The notes: a model not told the origin generated them from the sequence alone. DNA of 64,000 nucleotides from DTWD01 sp963662965 (GCA_963662965.1 OY759970.1:2976001-3040000); one strand, 5' to 3'. Shown: positions 1 through 8,890, counted from the first letter of the stretch. A program made the numbers and translations.

Positions 1-88
1 GAATATTGACCGAGCCCCCAAGTTGCCTTGGTGTGCGAATTTCGGACGCTTTATTGCCTTATTAATGATGGGGGAGGCGGGCCCGCGG

Positions 89-1252
89 CTACTGCCCGCT
101 CGCCGTGTACTTCGTAAACGCGCCGCCGGCGAAGCTCAGCGAGTTCGGTCCTTCCGCGGCGTACACGTTGCCGTCCGCGTCGACCGCGACGCCCTCGCCC
201 GCCGTCCCCTGATACACCCGGTTCTCCCGCTCGAACGGCGGAATGAAGGCGGTGATGTGATCCCCGTCCACAGGTCCGATACGGACACCGTTCCGCCAGT
301 TCGGGTGGCTCGTCGGGCTCGACTCGGAGTCGATCGCATACACCATCTCGTCTTTGATGAAGATGCCGCTGATTCGCCCGTACGCGTAGCGCGACTCGAG
401 GTAGTTCCCCTCCTGGTCGAAGATTTCGAGGCGGTGATTGCCGCGATCCGCAACCCAGAGGCGACCCTGCGAATCGAAGACCATCGCGTGCGGTGTTCGG
501 AACTCCCCGTGCCGGACGCCGATCTGGCCCCACTCCTTGATGAAGGTCCCATCGGGCGAGAACTTGAGGATGCGGGCGGTGTTCCCCGCCTCGAGGCCCT
601 CCTCCATCGCCTGGTTCGTCGTCATGCCTTGACCGCTGTGGCCGTCGGCGACGTAGATGCTCCCGTCCGGCCCGGTGATCACGTCGTTGGGCTGGTTGAG
701 CTGGTTCGGGCCGCTGCCTGGCTGCCCCGCGGTGCCGAGGCTCATCAGGAGCTCGCCGTCCGGGCTGAACTTGTGCACCTGATGCCCCTTTGTTCCCTCG
801 GCGTTCACGGCGAAGTCCGTCACCCAGACATTGCCTTCGGCGTCGACGTGGATACCGTGCGGCGTCACCATGACACCCCCGCCGAAGTTGGCGAGCAACT
901 CGCCCGTGTTCCGATCGAACTTGAAGATCGGGTCGACCGGGTTGAGGTCGCAGTTCGTGGGCGCCCCACTGCCGAACGTACCGGCGCCACAGCGCTCGTA
1001 CGCCCAGATCTGCCCGTCGATTGGATCGATGTCGATACCGGCCGTCGAGCCCCACTCCCGCCCCTCGGGCAGCGTGCCCCAGTTCGGCGTCACGGTCGGG
1101 TTTGGGTTCGGCATCCCCTCTCCACTGATCGGGTTGCCGGCGGGCATCGCCGGCGCCTCCGCCATAGCGTCCGGCATAGCCTCCGGAGCCTCGGATTCGG
1201 AGGCACAGGCGGCCAGCAGGAACACGGTGCAGACACACAACACGGACTTCAT
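89..1252 (-). CDS. NHL-repeat beta-propeller lipoprotein
   Basis: Predicted secreted lipoprotein of about 387 residues. The chosen start gives a hydrophobic signal ending in the lipobox LLAAC (Cys16); a longer in-frame start six codons upstream is less typical. After an Ala/Pro/Met/Glu-rich linker come repeated blade segments such as GIHVDAEGNVWVTD, DGSIYVADGHSG and SQGRLWVADRGNHR, the hallmark of NHL six-bladed propellers (also seen in peptidyl-amidating lyases). The family is expanded in Acidobacteriota; substrates are unknown. Two further NHL proteins occur at 7562 and 16479. It is monocistronic on the minus strand, with about 180 bp of upstream sequence that holds no other gene. Confidence 0.85.
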   Translation of the reverse strand: MKSVLCVCTVFLLAACASESEAPEAMPDAMAEAPAMPAGNPISGEGMPNPNPTVTPNWGTLPEGREWGSTAGIDIDPIDGQIWAYERCGAGTFGSGAPTNCDLNPVDPIFKFDRNTGELLANFGGGVMVTPHGIHVDAEGNVWVTDFAVNAEGTKGHQVHKFSPDGELLMSLGTAGQPGSGPNQLNQPNDVITGPDGSIYVADGHSGQGMTTNQAMEEGLEAGNTARILKFSPDGTFIKEWGQIGVRHGEFRTPHAMVFDSQGRLWVADRGNHRLEIFDQEGNYLESRYAYGRISGIFIKDEMVYAIDSESSPTSHPNWRNGVRIGPVDGDHITAFIPPFERENRVYQGTAGEGVAVDADGNVYAAEGPNSLSFAGGAFTKYTASGQ

Positions 1253-1432
1253 GGCTCGGAACGATGACATGGCGCTCCCTCCGCTAGGATGACGTGCTCC
1301 GTCGATTCAGATCGATATCGTATGACAAGCGGCCGCCCGCTGCTTCCAGGTCGATCCTAGGCCTTCGGAGCGGTCAGGACAAAGCTGCTTCGACGGCCTG
1401 GCACGGCAATGACGCGTAGGTGCGGCGCGTTC

Positions 1433-1915
1433 TCATCGAGGCTCGCTTGCGCCCCGGATGAATCCGGTTACGCCAACCGCCACAAACACCTGGCCGCGAG
1501 TGCGGTTTGTTATTTCGTGAACGATTCCCGCGTCCTCTAGCTTGCGCAGGTTGTACCGTGCAGCCGCAGGCGTGACTCCCAGCAATTCGGCTGTCTGACC
1601 TATCGTGATCGATGGAGACTTGAAGAGCTCGTCGATCAGTTTCTGGAGGAGTGCTGACGATCGTGCCGACTGGAATGTCTACTGATCGCGTTCTCTCATC
1701 TGAAGCAGACCCTGGACACGAGTAGTTGCGTCGTCTGCCGATTCCTGCACCGCTCGCAAGAAGAAATTGATCCAGGACAGTCAACGGCCGGACAGACTTA
1801 CGTCTAGCAGAAGCTCGTAATAGTCTCGGCGATGCTGGTCAAAGAACCCGCTCAAATAGAGCAGTGGCTGTGAGAGGCGTCTCATACACAGACATTGAGA
1901 GCGCGGAGTACTCAT
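1433..1915 (-). pseudogene. Fic family protein, C-terminal remnant with two in-frame stops
   Basis: One minus-strand frame reads LLYLSGFFDQHRRDYYELLL, a segment typical of the end of the Fic (AMPylation) fold. After a TGA and a TAG in the same frame it continues as a winged helix (LLQKLIDELFKSPSITIGQ, then AELLGVTPAAARYNLRKLED) that normally closes long Fic proteins. The catalytic HPFxxGNGR motif is absent, so the 5' part is lost. The first stop, just before the segment LSWINFFLRAV, lies where Trp is common in homologues. The gene is dead unless both stops are sequencing errors; three short unrelated open frames overlap it. Confidence 0.65.
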
Positions 1916-2018
1916 TTTCAAAAGCTTCTCGTTGGAAGTCTGGTGGGGGAATTCGTGACAGCGACCGGGTCTGCGCAATAGCGCGCCGCGCCCGCCCATG
2001 GGACGCCGCGCACCCCAC

Positions 2019-2058
2019 CCTCGTCCCCGTTGAACGGCCCGCCGCGCCGCGGTACGAT
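2019..2058 (+). promoter_or_regulatory. Dispersed promoter-like repeat, copy R1
   Basis: The core GTCCCCGTTGAACGGCCCGC contains TTGAAC at 2030-2035. Exactly 17 bp later comes TACGAT at 2053-2058, a good sigma70 -35/-10 pair, 51 bp before the cupin start. The same core recurs at nine other intergenic sites in the first 24 kb. Confidence 0.6.
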
Positions 2059-2109
2059 GGCGTCTTCTCTGACCACTACGTCACATATGGACACTTTAAG
2101 GAGGGGTAG

Positions 2110-2580
2110 ATGAAGTCGATGATGAAAGTGCTGGTCGCTGGAGCCTTTGTCGCCGGATTTGGTCTCGGGTGGGCTGCCAATGGTTATGAAACGGTGGTTT
2201 CCGGTCAGAGCTACAAGCCCTTCATGATGAAACGGATCTATACGGGAGACGATGGCCTGTCGCATGTGGAACAGGTCGAACTCAACGCGCAGTCCGTGTT
2301 GAAGAAGGTTACCGGAGCGGTCGTACGTGTGTCGCAACCGGGTTCCTTCAGCGATTGGCATGTCGGCCCCACGCGACGGTACATCATCAATCTTACGGGT
2401 GGTGGGCAGCTTGAGGTTGCGGAAGGCAAAGTCGATCTGCCCCCAGGCACGGTCGAGTACATCGATGACCTGACAGGCAAGGGGCACACGACCGCGAACG
2501 TGGGCCAGGAACCTCGCGTGTCAATTCATTTGGAGTTTGAGGACCAGCAACAGATTATCGGGCCGATCGGTCAGAAATAA
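2110..2580 (+). CDS. Membrane-anchored or exported cupin-like protein
   Basis: 156 residues with a strong ribosome binding site (AAGGAGG, about 7 nt before ATG). Residues 1-24 form a hydrophobic signal or anchor. The rest resembles a single cupin barrel: a strand pair around WHVGPTRRYIINLTGGG followed by LEVAEGKVDLPPGTVEYID, the Gly/Pro-rich second cupin motif. The usual metal-binding His cluster is only partly present, so catalysis is uncertain. It stands alone downstream of promoter-like repeat R1 and is followed by a small membrane protein. Function unknown. Confidence 0.7.
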   Translation: MKSMMKVLVAGAFVAGFGLGWAANGYETVVSGQSYKPFMMKRIYTGDDGLSHVEQVELNAQSVLKKVTGAVVRVSQPGSFSDWHVGPTRRYIINLTGGGQLEVAEGKVDLPPGTVEYIDDLTGKGHTTANVGQEPRVSIHLEFEDQQQIIGPIGQK

Positions 2581-2707
2581 GAGTACGCCACGCCCCTCAT
2601 GAAATCGATCTCGATGAACTCGTCGGCGGCGGTTTTACGTGTGGTTGCCTACATAGGAAGAAAACTGGCGTACCAGTTGTCCGACGAAGAAACGAGCGAT
2701 TCGGTCC

Positions 2708-2923
2708 ATGTTGAGCCAGCCATGGTCAACGATTTCGCCTACTGTCACCTTGATTCTGACCGTGCGTGCCGTCGCCATTGTCTTCAACATACTGGCGCTG
2801 CTTGGGCTTGCGGCGACGTTGCTTCTCGACTCCTCCGACGATGGCCCTTGGCTACTGCCCGTGGTGTTCTGCGCGCTGATTTCAGCACTTGCGGCGCTGC
2901 TCTGGCCTGGATCTCGGCGTTAG
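2708..2923 (+). CDS. Small membrane protein, two predicted helices
   Basis: 71 codons encoding two hydrophobic stretches (VRAVAIVFNILALLGLAATL and LLPVVFCALISALAALLW) separated by a short acidic loop (DSSDDG), with a basic C-terminus. No recognisable family and no clear ribosome binding site. It overlaps a longer frame (2599-2949) that has no protein-like features. The amphipathic composition suggests it may be real, but the start could be further downstream. Confidence 0.4.
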   Translation: MLSQPWSTISPTVTLILTVRAVAIVFNILALLGLAATLLLDSSDDGPWLLPVVFCALISALAALLWPGSRR

Positions 2924-2947
2924 ACCCACGGCACGCCATCATTGATT

Positions 2948-3049
2948 GAACTGGTCAAAGAAGATCTGCAGAAGATTGAGCAACGGTAATTCGCCGAAGC
3001 GCAACGCCTCGCCCGCGCGTGGGCCGCCGCACACCCGCGTGAGCCGTAA
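2948..3049 (+). pseudogene. C-terminal remnant resembling the tail of a Sel1-repeat protein
   Basis: The frame reads ELVKEDLQKIEQR, a TAA stop, then FAEAQRLARAWAAAHPREP and stop. The EAQRLAR segment matches the tail of Sel1-repeat proteins (compare AEARRLARDL at the end of the gene at 8891). Only the tail survives. The final HPREP codons overlap the 5' part of repeat R2, and the same coding tail is visible at R4 and R7, so the repeat seems to have copied along with this 3' end. Confidence 0.4.
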
Positions 3050-3090
3050 GGCCCGTCCCCGTTGAACTGTCCGCCGGTCCGCGCTAGGCT
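3031..3090 (+). promoter_or_regulatory. Dispersed promoter-like repeat, copy R2
   Basis: Extended copy: CACCCGCGTGAGCCGTAAGG, then CCCGTCCCCGTTGAAC, 17 bp, then TAGGCT at 3085-3090 (-35 at 3062-3067). It reads into the small membrane gene starting at 3125. Confidence 0.6.
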
Positions 3091-3124
3091 CGACATCTCC
3101 CTGTTCGGTGTGAAAAGGAGCTTT

Positions 3125-3280
3125 ATGAGAATCGATGTTCAGAGAGTGTCGCTGACCGTAGCCATGTTCGTCGCGGTCTTCATGCTTGTGCTTGGCCTGG
3201 CACGACTGATCTCGCCGGATTACGGCCAGGCCTTTGCTGAGGTGATGGCCTCGCTTTATCCCGGATATTCCGGAGTGTGA
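3125..3280 (+). CDS. DUF5676-like small membrane protein, truncated by IS256
   Basis: ATG with ribosome binding site AAAAGGAG. The 51 residues (start MRIDVQRVSLTVAMF, end ASLYPGYSGV) match the first half of DUF5676/holin-like small membrane proteins. Those continue with a second helix containing a GxxxGxxDG motif. Here the frame ends at a TGA in the first bases of the IS256 left end, so the second helix is missing. An alternative start at 3062 lies inside the promoter-like repeat and is unlikely. Probably non-functional. Confidence 0.55.
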   Translation: MRIDVQRVSLTVAMFVAVFMLVLGLARLISPDYGQAFAEVMASLYPGYSGV

Positions 3281-4492
3281 GCGAAACTTAGTTGGAAATT
3301 GAAGCGGCTCCAAACCCTGTGGTTTGATGACGTTTGAGAAGACGGACATCAGCCCACGAGAGAAAGGAGCCGAGATGAGCAGTGTCCTACGATCGGTCAG
3401 GAAGCGCAAGAAAGGTCACACGTTGGGCGCGGTCGACGTCATCGACCGAGAGGAGTACGCCGAGCTGGAGGTCGATGCCAAGGTGGAGTTGATCCGGTCG
3501 TTGGTTCCGCTGGGCTTGATGCACATCGAGGAGTTGCTCGACGAGGAAGTGACAGCGTTGGCTGGCGAGCGCTACGCCCGCAAAGCCCCGTCAGTCGGCG
3601 GGCGCCGTCTGTCCATGTCGGGGTCGACGGTGTCCCGTGCGTTCATTCAGGCCAGCGCGACGAAACTCCGCGAACTCCAGGAGCGGGACCTCTCCGGGGA
3701 GGACGTTGTGGCCCTGGTGCTGGACGGCAAGACGTTCGCCGAGTCGACGATGGTCGTCGCGCTGGGCATCACGATGACGGGGGACAAACGGTTCCTGGGC
3801 TTCGTCGAGACGGGCACCGAGAACGAGCAGGTGTTGACCCCGTTCCTCCGGTCCTTGGTCGAGCGGGGCCTCGATGTTTCCCAGGGGCTGCTGGTGATCG
3901 TGGATGGCGGCAAGGGGCTCCGGGCGGCTGTGCGACACGCTTTCCGCCACCGCGCCCTAGTGCAACGGTGTCAGTGGCACAAGCGCGAGAACGTGGTGAG
4001 TGACGTGGCCAAGCGTGAGCAGCCGGTGTGGCGGCAGCGTCTCCAGCGCGCCTACAACCGTCCGGAGTACGACGAGGCCCTCGCCGCCCTCAAGTCGCTC
4101 CAGCATGAGCTGGAGGATCGGAACCAATCCGCGGCCGGCAGTCTGGCGGAAGGCCTCGACGAGACCCTGACGTTGCATCGCCTCTGGGTGTACGGTGTGC
4201 TGGGCCGGTCGCTGAAGACGACGAATGGCCTCGAGTCCATCAACGCGCTCATTGAGGAGCGCTGTGCGAAGGTCGATCACTGGCAGAACTCGAGTCAACG
4301 CCATCGCTGGCTGGCCACTGCGCTCCTGGACATCGAGCCACGCCTGCGCAAGGTGATGGGCTACCGGCACCTGCCCAGGCTTCGTGACGCATTGAAGCGA
4401 GAGCTGAAGATCGACACGACGACGTCGACGAAGAAAGCCGCGTAAGCAATCAGGAGCCGCGGAGAGTTTCAACTAGGAATGGGCTTGACTCG
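3275..4492 (+). mobile_element. IS256-family element, copy 1 (internally deleted)
   Basis: Shares both outer ends with the copy at 24431-25861: left GTGTGAGCGAAACTTAGTTG, right ending GAATGGGCTTGACTCG. Imperfect inverted repeats of about 38 bp share the AGTTG and CGGCTCC blocks. This copy is 1218 bp against 1431 bp; the 213-bp difference is one in-frame deletion inside the transposase. No clear target duplication is visible. Confidence 0.85.
3375..4445 (+). pseudogene. IS256-family transposase with a 71-codon internal deletion
   Basis: Mutator/IS256-type DDE transposase. Start chosen at ATG 3375 with AAAGGAG upstream. Compared with the 427-residue copy at 24478, residues between KAPSVGGRR and SGSTVSRAF are missing, replaced by a short junction. 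The catalytic region remains: DGKTFAESTMVVALGI, LLVIVDGGKGLRAAV, the C/H motif RCQWHKRENV and NGLESINALIEE. The deletion removes a large N-terminal piece just before the catalytic core, so activity is unlikely. The two copies otherwise differ by only a few residues. Confidence 0.8.
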
Positions 4493-4546
4493 ACAGGTAT
4501 CGCATCGGGGAGTTGGCAACGCTCACCAGTGTCACCCCAGACGCAC

Positions 4547-5020
4547 TGTGAATCGCCCCGGGGTTCCCGGAGGCTCCATTTCTTGGGAGGATGGGGCTCA
4601 TGGGACGACCAAGCAGATATGCACCAGAGGTTCGTGAGCGAGCCGTGCGGCTGGTGTTCGACCACGAGGAACACCGCGACTCGCAATGGGCGGCGTCCGG
4701 TCGGTGGCCGAGAAGGTCGGCTGCTCGTCGGAGACGCTGCGGCACTGGGTCCGGCAGACCGAGCGAGATCAAGGACGCCGCCCGGGGTTGACGACCGACG
4801 AGCGGGCGCTGTTGAAAGACCAAGCCCGGGAGATCCGGGAACTGCGACGCGCCAACGAGATCTTGCTGAAGGCCTCGGCGTATTTCGCGCAGGCGGAGCT
4901 CGACCGCCGACCGAGGCAATGGTGGCGTTCATCGACGCCCATCGCGCGCCGTCCGGGGTCGAGCCGATCTGCGCCGTCCTATCGCTCGCCGATCGGATGT
5001 GTACGCGGTCTTGCACGGGG
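4547..5020 (+). pseudogene. IS3-family remnant: frameshifted orfA and truncated orfB
   Basis: The left end looks like an IS3 terminus (TGAATCGCCCCGGGG). OrfA starts at 4600 (MGRPSRYAPEVRERAVRLV) and shifts frame near 4685. It continues as SVAEKVGCSSETLRHWVRQT, then a leucine-zipper-like segment ending FAQAELDRRP. OrfB starts near 4921 (MVAFIDAHRAPSGVEPICAV) and is cut after about 30 codons. The catalytic DDE core is absent. It abuts the right end of IS256 copy 1. Confidence 0.7.
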
Positions 5021-5083
5021 CAAACACTTGGTTGCCCCACCGAGGATGGGGGCCTCGATGGGGCAAGAGAACCGGGACGAAAG

Positions 5084-5230
5084 TTAGGCTGGTGGCGATG
5101 GGGTTTGCCCCACGCGGCCCCCGGCCATCCGCCGGGCGGCGGTGGACTTCGAGACGCCCCACAACTTGGCAGCCTCTCGTGTCGTGAGATCGGCTGGAAT
5201 GCCGTCAGGGAGCGGATGCTGCCGGCGTCT
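5084..5230 (-). pseudogene. Short HTH-containing fragment
   Basis: Minus-strand frame reading HPLPDGIPADLTTREAAKLW then GVSKSTAARRMAGG, a plausible helix-turn-helix of the kind found at the end of recombinases or in excisionase-like proteins. The fragment has no start of its own and lies directly downstream of repeat copy R7. The origin is uncertain, and the region also holds short GGGGCAA-containing imperfect repeats. Confidence 0.3.
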
Positions 5231-5240
5231 GCCGAGCCGT

Positions 5241-5305
5241 GTGCTACTCAGAGGCGGCGGGCGGTTCAACGGGGAGGGGGGTACGGCTCACGCGGGTGCC
5301 GGCTT
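5241..5305 (-). promoter_or_regulatory. Dispersed promoter-like repeat, copy R7
   Basis: On the minus strand CACCCGCGTGAGCCGTACC leads to CTCCCCGTTGAACCGCCCGC. The -35 is TTGAAC at 5269-5264 and, 17 bp on, TAGCAC at 5246-5241 is a weak -10. It reads into the HTH fragment. Confidence 0.5.
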
Positions 5306-5323
5306 CGGGAATTATTGACTGTA

Positions 5324-5854
5324 CTAGAAGGCCCAACCGATATTGACGAGTCGAAGCACAGGGATTGGCTCGCCATTGAAAACCCTTGTCGCGCCACCGC
5401 CGATGCTAATGCTGAGGTGTCGTTCTGACCCAACGAGCCAGGCATATCCCAGTTCGAAACCGAGACCGAGGTGTGGCCCTCGATCTTCGTCCGTACCGAT
5501 GTCGTCCTCTTCTTGCGACACCCAAAACACTCCGACCCTTGGTCCTAAATAGAATCCTCTGAACGCATTTCCGTTTGGGTAATAGCGCAACGCTATATTG
5601 AGACTGTAGAAGCCACTACCATCACCCCAAGGGAGTCTTGAGCCAGACAGACCAATCGTGGCTCTTTCCGTAGCCTTGCGTTCGTACTCGCCGTTGTACC
5701 ACGGCACCAAGATCAACCCAAACGGGTTCGTCGACATCACTTGGTTATAGGCGGCTGACTGACCACTCGTGGACTCTTGCGCGAACCCGGTCGTCGTCAG
5801 GGTCACAAGCAGGGATACCGGAACGGCGACGAGACGAAAATAGCGGTCAGCCAT
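5324..5854 (-). CDS. Outer-membrane beta-barrel protein, DUF3575-like
   Basis: 176 residues from the internal ATG (MADRYFRLVAV). An N-terminal signal ends near TTGFAQ. The mature part has alternating short strands with aromatic ends (SLNIALRYYPNG, GFYLGPRVGVFW, HLGLGFELGYAWLVG) and ends in Phe (VNIGWAF), typical of BAM-inserted barrels. The glycine-rich GFYLGPR segment is what DUF3575-type proteins show. It lies downstream of promoter-like repeat R5 with a leader of about 30 nt. Cargo or ligand unknown. Confidence 0.75.
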   Translation of the reverse strand: MADRYFRLVAVPVSLLVTLTTTGFAQESTSGQSAAYNQVMSTNPFGLILVPWYNGEYERKATERATIGLSGSRLPWGDGSGFYSLNIALRYYPNGNAFRGFYLGPRVGVFWVSQEEDDIGTDEDRGPHLGLGFELGYAWLVGSERHLSISIGGGATRVFNGEPIPVLRLVNIGWAF

Positions 5855-5884
5855 AGACTTTCCACAACAAACGACGAACACCTA

Positions 5885-5927
5885 AGCGTACCGCGACGCG
5901 GCGGGTGGTTCAACGGTGGTGACTTTT
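5885..5927 (-). promoter_or_regulatory. Dispersed promoter-like repeat, copy R5
   Basis: Minus strand: CACCGTTGAACCACCCGCCG, -35 TTGAAC at 5913-5908, 17-bp spacer, -10 TACGCT at 5890-5885. It lies 30 bp ahead of the DUF3575-like gene. Confidence 0.6.
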
Positions 5928-6044
5928 GCCCCCCTGTACGCAGAGTAAAACCCGAACATTGGAACATTATTGGAACACACTGGCATTCTGGAGGGACGGG
6001 TGCCTGTCGCACCCGCACGGTTTGCCGATTTTGTTAGGAAAAAG

Positions 6045-6092
6045 TGGTGAGCCGACACGGACTCGAACCGGGAACCCGCAGATTAAGAGTCC
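6045..6092 (-). tRNA. tRNA-Lys(CTT) 3' half, probable attachment-site remnant
   Basis: Read on the minus strand: an anticodon loop CTCTTAA (anticodon CTT), a T-arm CGGTTCGAGTCCG, the acceptor strand TCGGCTC, then A and encoded CCA. The expected 5' half (D-arm, 5' acceptor strand) is absent; upstream sequence is unrelated. A tRNA 3' half ending at the anticodon loop is the classic product of tyrosine-recombinase integration, so this is more likely an att scar than a functional tRNA. Confidence 0.6.
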
Positions 6093-6277
6093 GACGGCCG
6101 ATGTCTACAGGTGTCCAGAGCTGTCGTTTCCCTCAGTGTTCTAACTGATTCCTGTTTACCGGCGTCCATCTTTTCTATCTGCGTCCGTCCGTTAGGGTTT
6201 CACTTAGGGTTTCACCCCAGGTGCCGCCGCGGGCACGGGCACAGCCTGTCTGAGACCGTCGTTACGATGGCGTGTCG

Positions 6278-6538
6278 TCATGCGTGATCTCCTTCTGCCA
6301 GCCGGACCATCTCCGTGACGACTGATTCCTGCAACGGTAGCGGTGCGCTCATCACAAAATCGTCGTCAATCTTTAAAAGCATCTCGAAGTCACCCGAGCC
6401 ATCAGGAGCTGGCGAAAAAGCGTAGATGAACGTCGTGCCTTCCGGCCGGACGAGTGAGCAGAAGAGGTTTAGAAGGTCCTGGCAGTCCTCGGGTCAGGTT
6501 AAAAACTTGTGCTCGTTGTGCCAGCGTAGCCACTCCGG
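6278..6538 (-). pseudogene. Unknown protein, C-terminal fragment cut by IS6 copy 1
   Basis: The frame runs from the IS6 boundary: EWLRWHNEHKFLT, a TGA, then PEDCQDLLNLFCSLVRPEG and FEMLLKIDDDFVMSAP to a stop at 6278. The reading is protein-like and continuous across the single TGA. The 5' part lies beyond the IS6 insertion and is not found nearby. No family recognised. Confidence 0.5.
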
Positions 6539-7340
6539 GGCATTGTCAACTTAACCACGTGGCGCGATTCTTCCCGGCAAAGCCGAGTCCAGACCGTCCT
6601 TTCAGCAGGCACACGTCACCGTCTCCCATTCGACGCACGCCCGTGTGCGAAGGAGGCGGTGGTGGACCGACTTCAAGAGAGGCCGCCCCACCCGAAAGAG
6701 ATTCTGCACCACGCCATGCACCGACGCGAAGCGTTGCAGATGGGCGGCTGACTTGAACCGCCGCATCTGGCGTTCCCGTTGGCGTGTGGGTTGGTGCGAG
6801 ACTTCGGCGCGGTTGTTCGCATACTGATCCGTGACGGGGACGACCGACGGCATCACGGTCCGAGCGGCCGCCGGGTAGCTTCGCAGTTGGTCGGTGATCC
6901 GCCGGCGGGGTACGCGGCCTTGCCCTTTCCACACTTTGCGAAAGAATCGGACGGCCGCCCGCCGATTGCGCCGAGACTGCACGAGGATGTCGCCGTCCTC
7001 GTCAACCACCCGCCAGAGATATTGCTGCCGCCCCTGGATGTTCACGAACAGTTCGTCCAGACACCACGTGTCGCCCAGCCGCCCGCGCCGGCGCCGGCGC
7101 CGCAGGCTCCGCGTATACGCCGGACCGAACATCAGACACCATTGGCGAATCGTCTCGTAGGAGACGGTGACACCGCGCTGGACCAGGAGGTCCTCCGCGT
7201 CGCGGACGCTGAGACAGAACCGATGGTAGAGCCAGACGGCGTGGCTGATGATGGCGGGCGGGAATCGGTATCCGTGGTCGCTCGGCGCGTGGCTGCTCAT
7301 CGGCCTACACTGCCACCCGCAGCCTCAACTTGACACTGCC
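6539..7340 (-). mobile_element. IS6-family element, copy 1
   Basis: 802 bp. The left end GGCATTGTCAACTTAACC and the right end (complement GGCAGTGTCAAGTTGAGG) form terminal inverted repeats of about 15 bp with one mismatch. It is nearly identical to 10601-11399 and in the same orientation. No 8-bp target duplication matches across this element or across the pair. Confidence 0.9.
6602..7300 (-). CDS. IS6-family transposase (copy 1)
   Basis: 232 residues, the usual IS6/IS26 length. An N-terminal zinc-less HTH region (SYETIRQWCLMFG) is followed by the DDE core: LDELFVNI (D), ITDQLRSYP (D) and NRAEVSHQP (E), then RQRERQMRRFKS. It differs from the copy at 10664 by two extra Arg codons in an Arg run and a handful of substitutions. 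Appears intact and could mobilise flanking DNA by replicative transposition. Confidence 0.9.
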   Translation of the reverse strand: MSSHAPSDHGYRFPPAIISHAVWLYHRFCLSVRDAEDLLVQRGVTVSYETIRQWCLMFGPAYTRSLRRRRRRGRLGDTWCLDELFVNIQGRQQYLWRVVDEDGDILVQSRRNRRAAVRFFRKVWKGQGRVPRRRITDQLRSYPAAARTVMPSVVPVTDQYANNRAEVSHQPTRQRERQMRRFKSAAHLQRFASVHGVVQNLFRVGRPLLKSVHHRLLRTRACVEWETVTCAC

Positions 7341-7454
7341 CACCTGGCGCTTGAGGCAGGGGTCGGCGGCACGGTAAACGACCCCCATCTTCCCGTGGCC
7401 GATCTCCGCCGTGATGGTGTAGGGGCCGAGTGAGGATCCGCGAGCCAGGGCCAT
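7341..7454 (-). pseudogene. Serine/threonine protein kinase, N-terminal fragment
   Basis: From ATG 7454 the frame reads MALARGSSLGPYTITAEIGH then GKMGVVYRAADPCLKRQV. This is the start of a Pkn2-type kinase with the glycine-rich loop (IGHGKMGVVYRA) and it approaches the VAIK lysine strand. It is cut at the IS6 right end. The catalytic lobe is not in the window. Confidence 0.65.
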
Positions 7455-7561
7455 GGGAGAGGGCGATCATAGCGCGGCGTCGTGGAACCCGGGAGGAGCC
7501 CTTCCAGGTGGCATAATCAGCCCAGGTCGGAAGGATGGATGAGCGGTAAAGGGGGCAAACC

Positions 7562-8770
7562 GTGAAACAACGGCCGAGTGGCGTCATGAGTGTCGGATGG
7601 TGGCTTCGTGCGAGTGGGACGCTCGCTATCTTGGTGGGAAGTGTGTTCTGGCTTGCACGGCCCGAGGCGCAGACTGGTCCGGCGGGTCCCAGATACAGGG
7701 TCGATCCCTTCTGGCCCAAGTCGCTGCCCATCGTCACCGATAGTGATGGCCTGTCACACCAGTGGGTGACCGGCATGGTCGGAGCGAGCTGCATTGATTC
7801 CCACGATCACATCATCACGGTTAACCGAGGCTTTCTGAGGAACGGTCTACTCCCCCAAGAAGGCGCGCAGTCCATTCCGTCGCCGCCGGTGATGCTGTAC
7901 GACCCCGCCGGGGATGTCGCCGACAGTTGGGGCGACCCGACCCTGACGGCCGAGGGCGCGGCCGCGGTGCTGCCGCATGGCATCCACGGCTGCTTCGCCG
8001 ACTACATGGACAACATTTGGATCGCAGGGAACTCGGACGGCGTTGTCCAAAAATGGTCGCACGACGGGTCGCGGATGTTGTTGCAGATCGGGACCAAGGG
8101 ACTCTGCGACGGGCCACCAACACTAAATCCGAGATCGCCGCATCCCACCTGCGGCGAGCCTGGCAACAACACCAGCCGAACCTTGTTGAACGCCCCAGCG
8201 GATATCGCGGTGGATCCGAATGTGGATCCCGTGACCGGCGAACGCGGCTCGGTCTACATCGCGGACGGCTACGGCAACCATCGGATCGTCGTCTTCGATG
8301 GCGACGGAAACTATCTGCGGCAGTGGGGCTCGGCGGGGAGCGGCGAGGGACAGTTCGTCGAAAGAGGCGGGGGGCACCCACACTGCGTCGTGCTTGGCAA
8401 CGACGGGCTGGTGTATGCATGCGACCGAGGCCAAAACCGCGTTCAGGTCTTCGATAGAGAAGGCAACCTGAGAAGAGTCATCACGATCGACCCGCCGGAT
8501 CATCTGATGGCGACGCTTCGAGCCACCGACATCGAGTTGTCCCGCGACGAGCAGCAGACGTTCATGTTCGTCGTCGATCTCGGCAGCAACCGTATTTGGA
8601 TTCTCGAACGCGAGAGTGGCGATCTGGTGGGCAGCATCGGAGGTTCCGGTCACATGGCGGGCGAGTTCACGTTTCCGCATACGATTGTGACCGACTCGCA
8701 AGGCAACATCTACGCTGCCGAGACCATCGGCGGTCGCCGAAACCAGAAATTCGTGAAGGTGAGCGGTTAG
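7562..8770 (+). CDS. NHL-repeat beta-propeller protein, exported
   Basis: 402 residues from a GTG start preceded by AAAGGGGG. An N-terminal hydrophobic segment (about residues 15-36) is a signal peptide or anchor. Blades are visible as GSVYIADGYGNHRIVVFDGD, DGLVYACDRGQNRVQVFD and QGNIYAAETIGGRR, each ending with the NHL R-V/I-x-V-F pattern. Two Cys (CFAD and HPTCGEPG regions) may form a disulfide. It is flanked by the two IS6 copies and followed by the Sel1 gene. It resembles 6-bladed propeller proteins abundant in Acidobacteriota; substrate unknown. Confidence 0.85.
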   Translation: MKQRPSGVMSVGWWLRASGTLAILVGSVFWLARPEAQTGPAGPRYRVDPFWPKSLPIVTDSDGLSHQWVTGMVGASCIDSHDHIITVNRGFLRNGLLPQEGAQSIPSPPVMLYDPAGDVADSWGDPTLTAEGAAAVLPHGIHGCFADYMDNIWIAGNSDGVVQKWSHDGSRMLLQIGTKGLCDGPPTLNPRSPHPTCGEPGNNTSRTLLNAPADIAVDPNVDPVTGERGSVYIADGYGNHRIVVFDGDGNYLRQWGSAGSGEGQFVERGGGHPHCVVLGNDGLVYACDRGQNRVQVFDREGNLRRVITIDPPDHLMATLRATDIELSRDEQQTFMFVVDLGSNRIWILERESGDLVGSIGGSGHMAGEFTFPHTIVTDSQGNIYAAETIGGRRNQKFVKVSG

Positions 8771-8890
8771 CGCTGGATGATAATCGTGCTGAACGAATCG
8801 AGCGGTGAAGACACCAATGGTCCGTAACTCTCGTGCCGTCGTGTTCGTCATATTCACGCCCATTTGCGTCGTGGTTCTCGGAGGACATGG

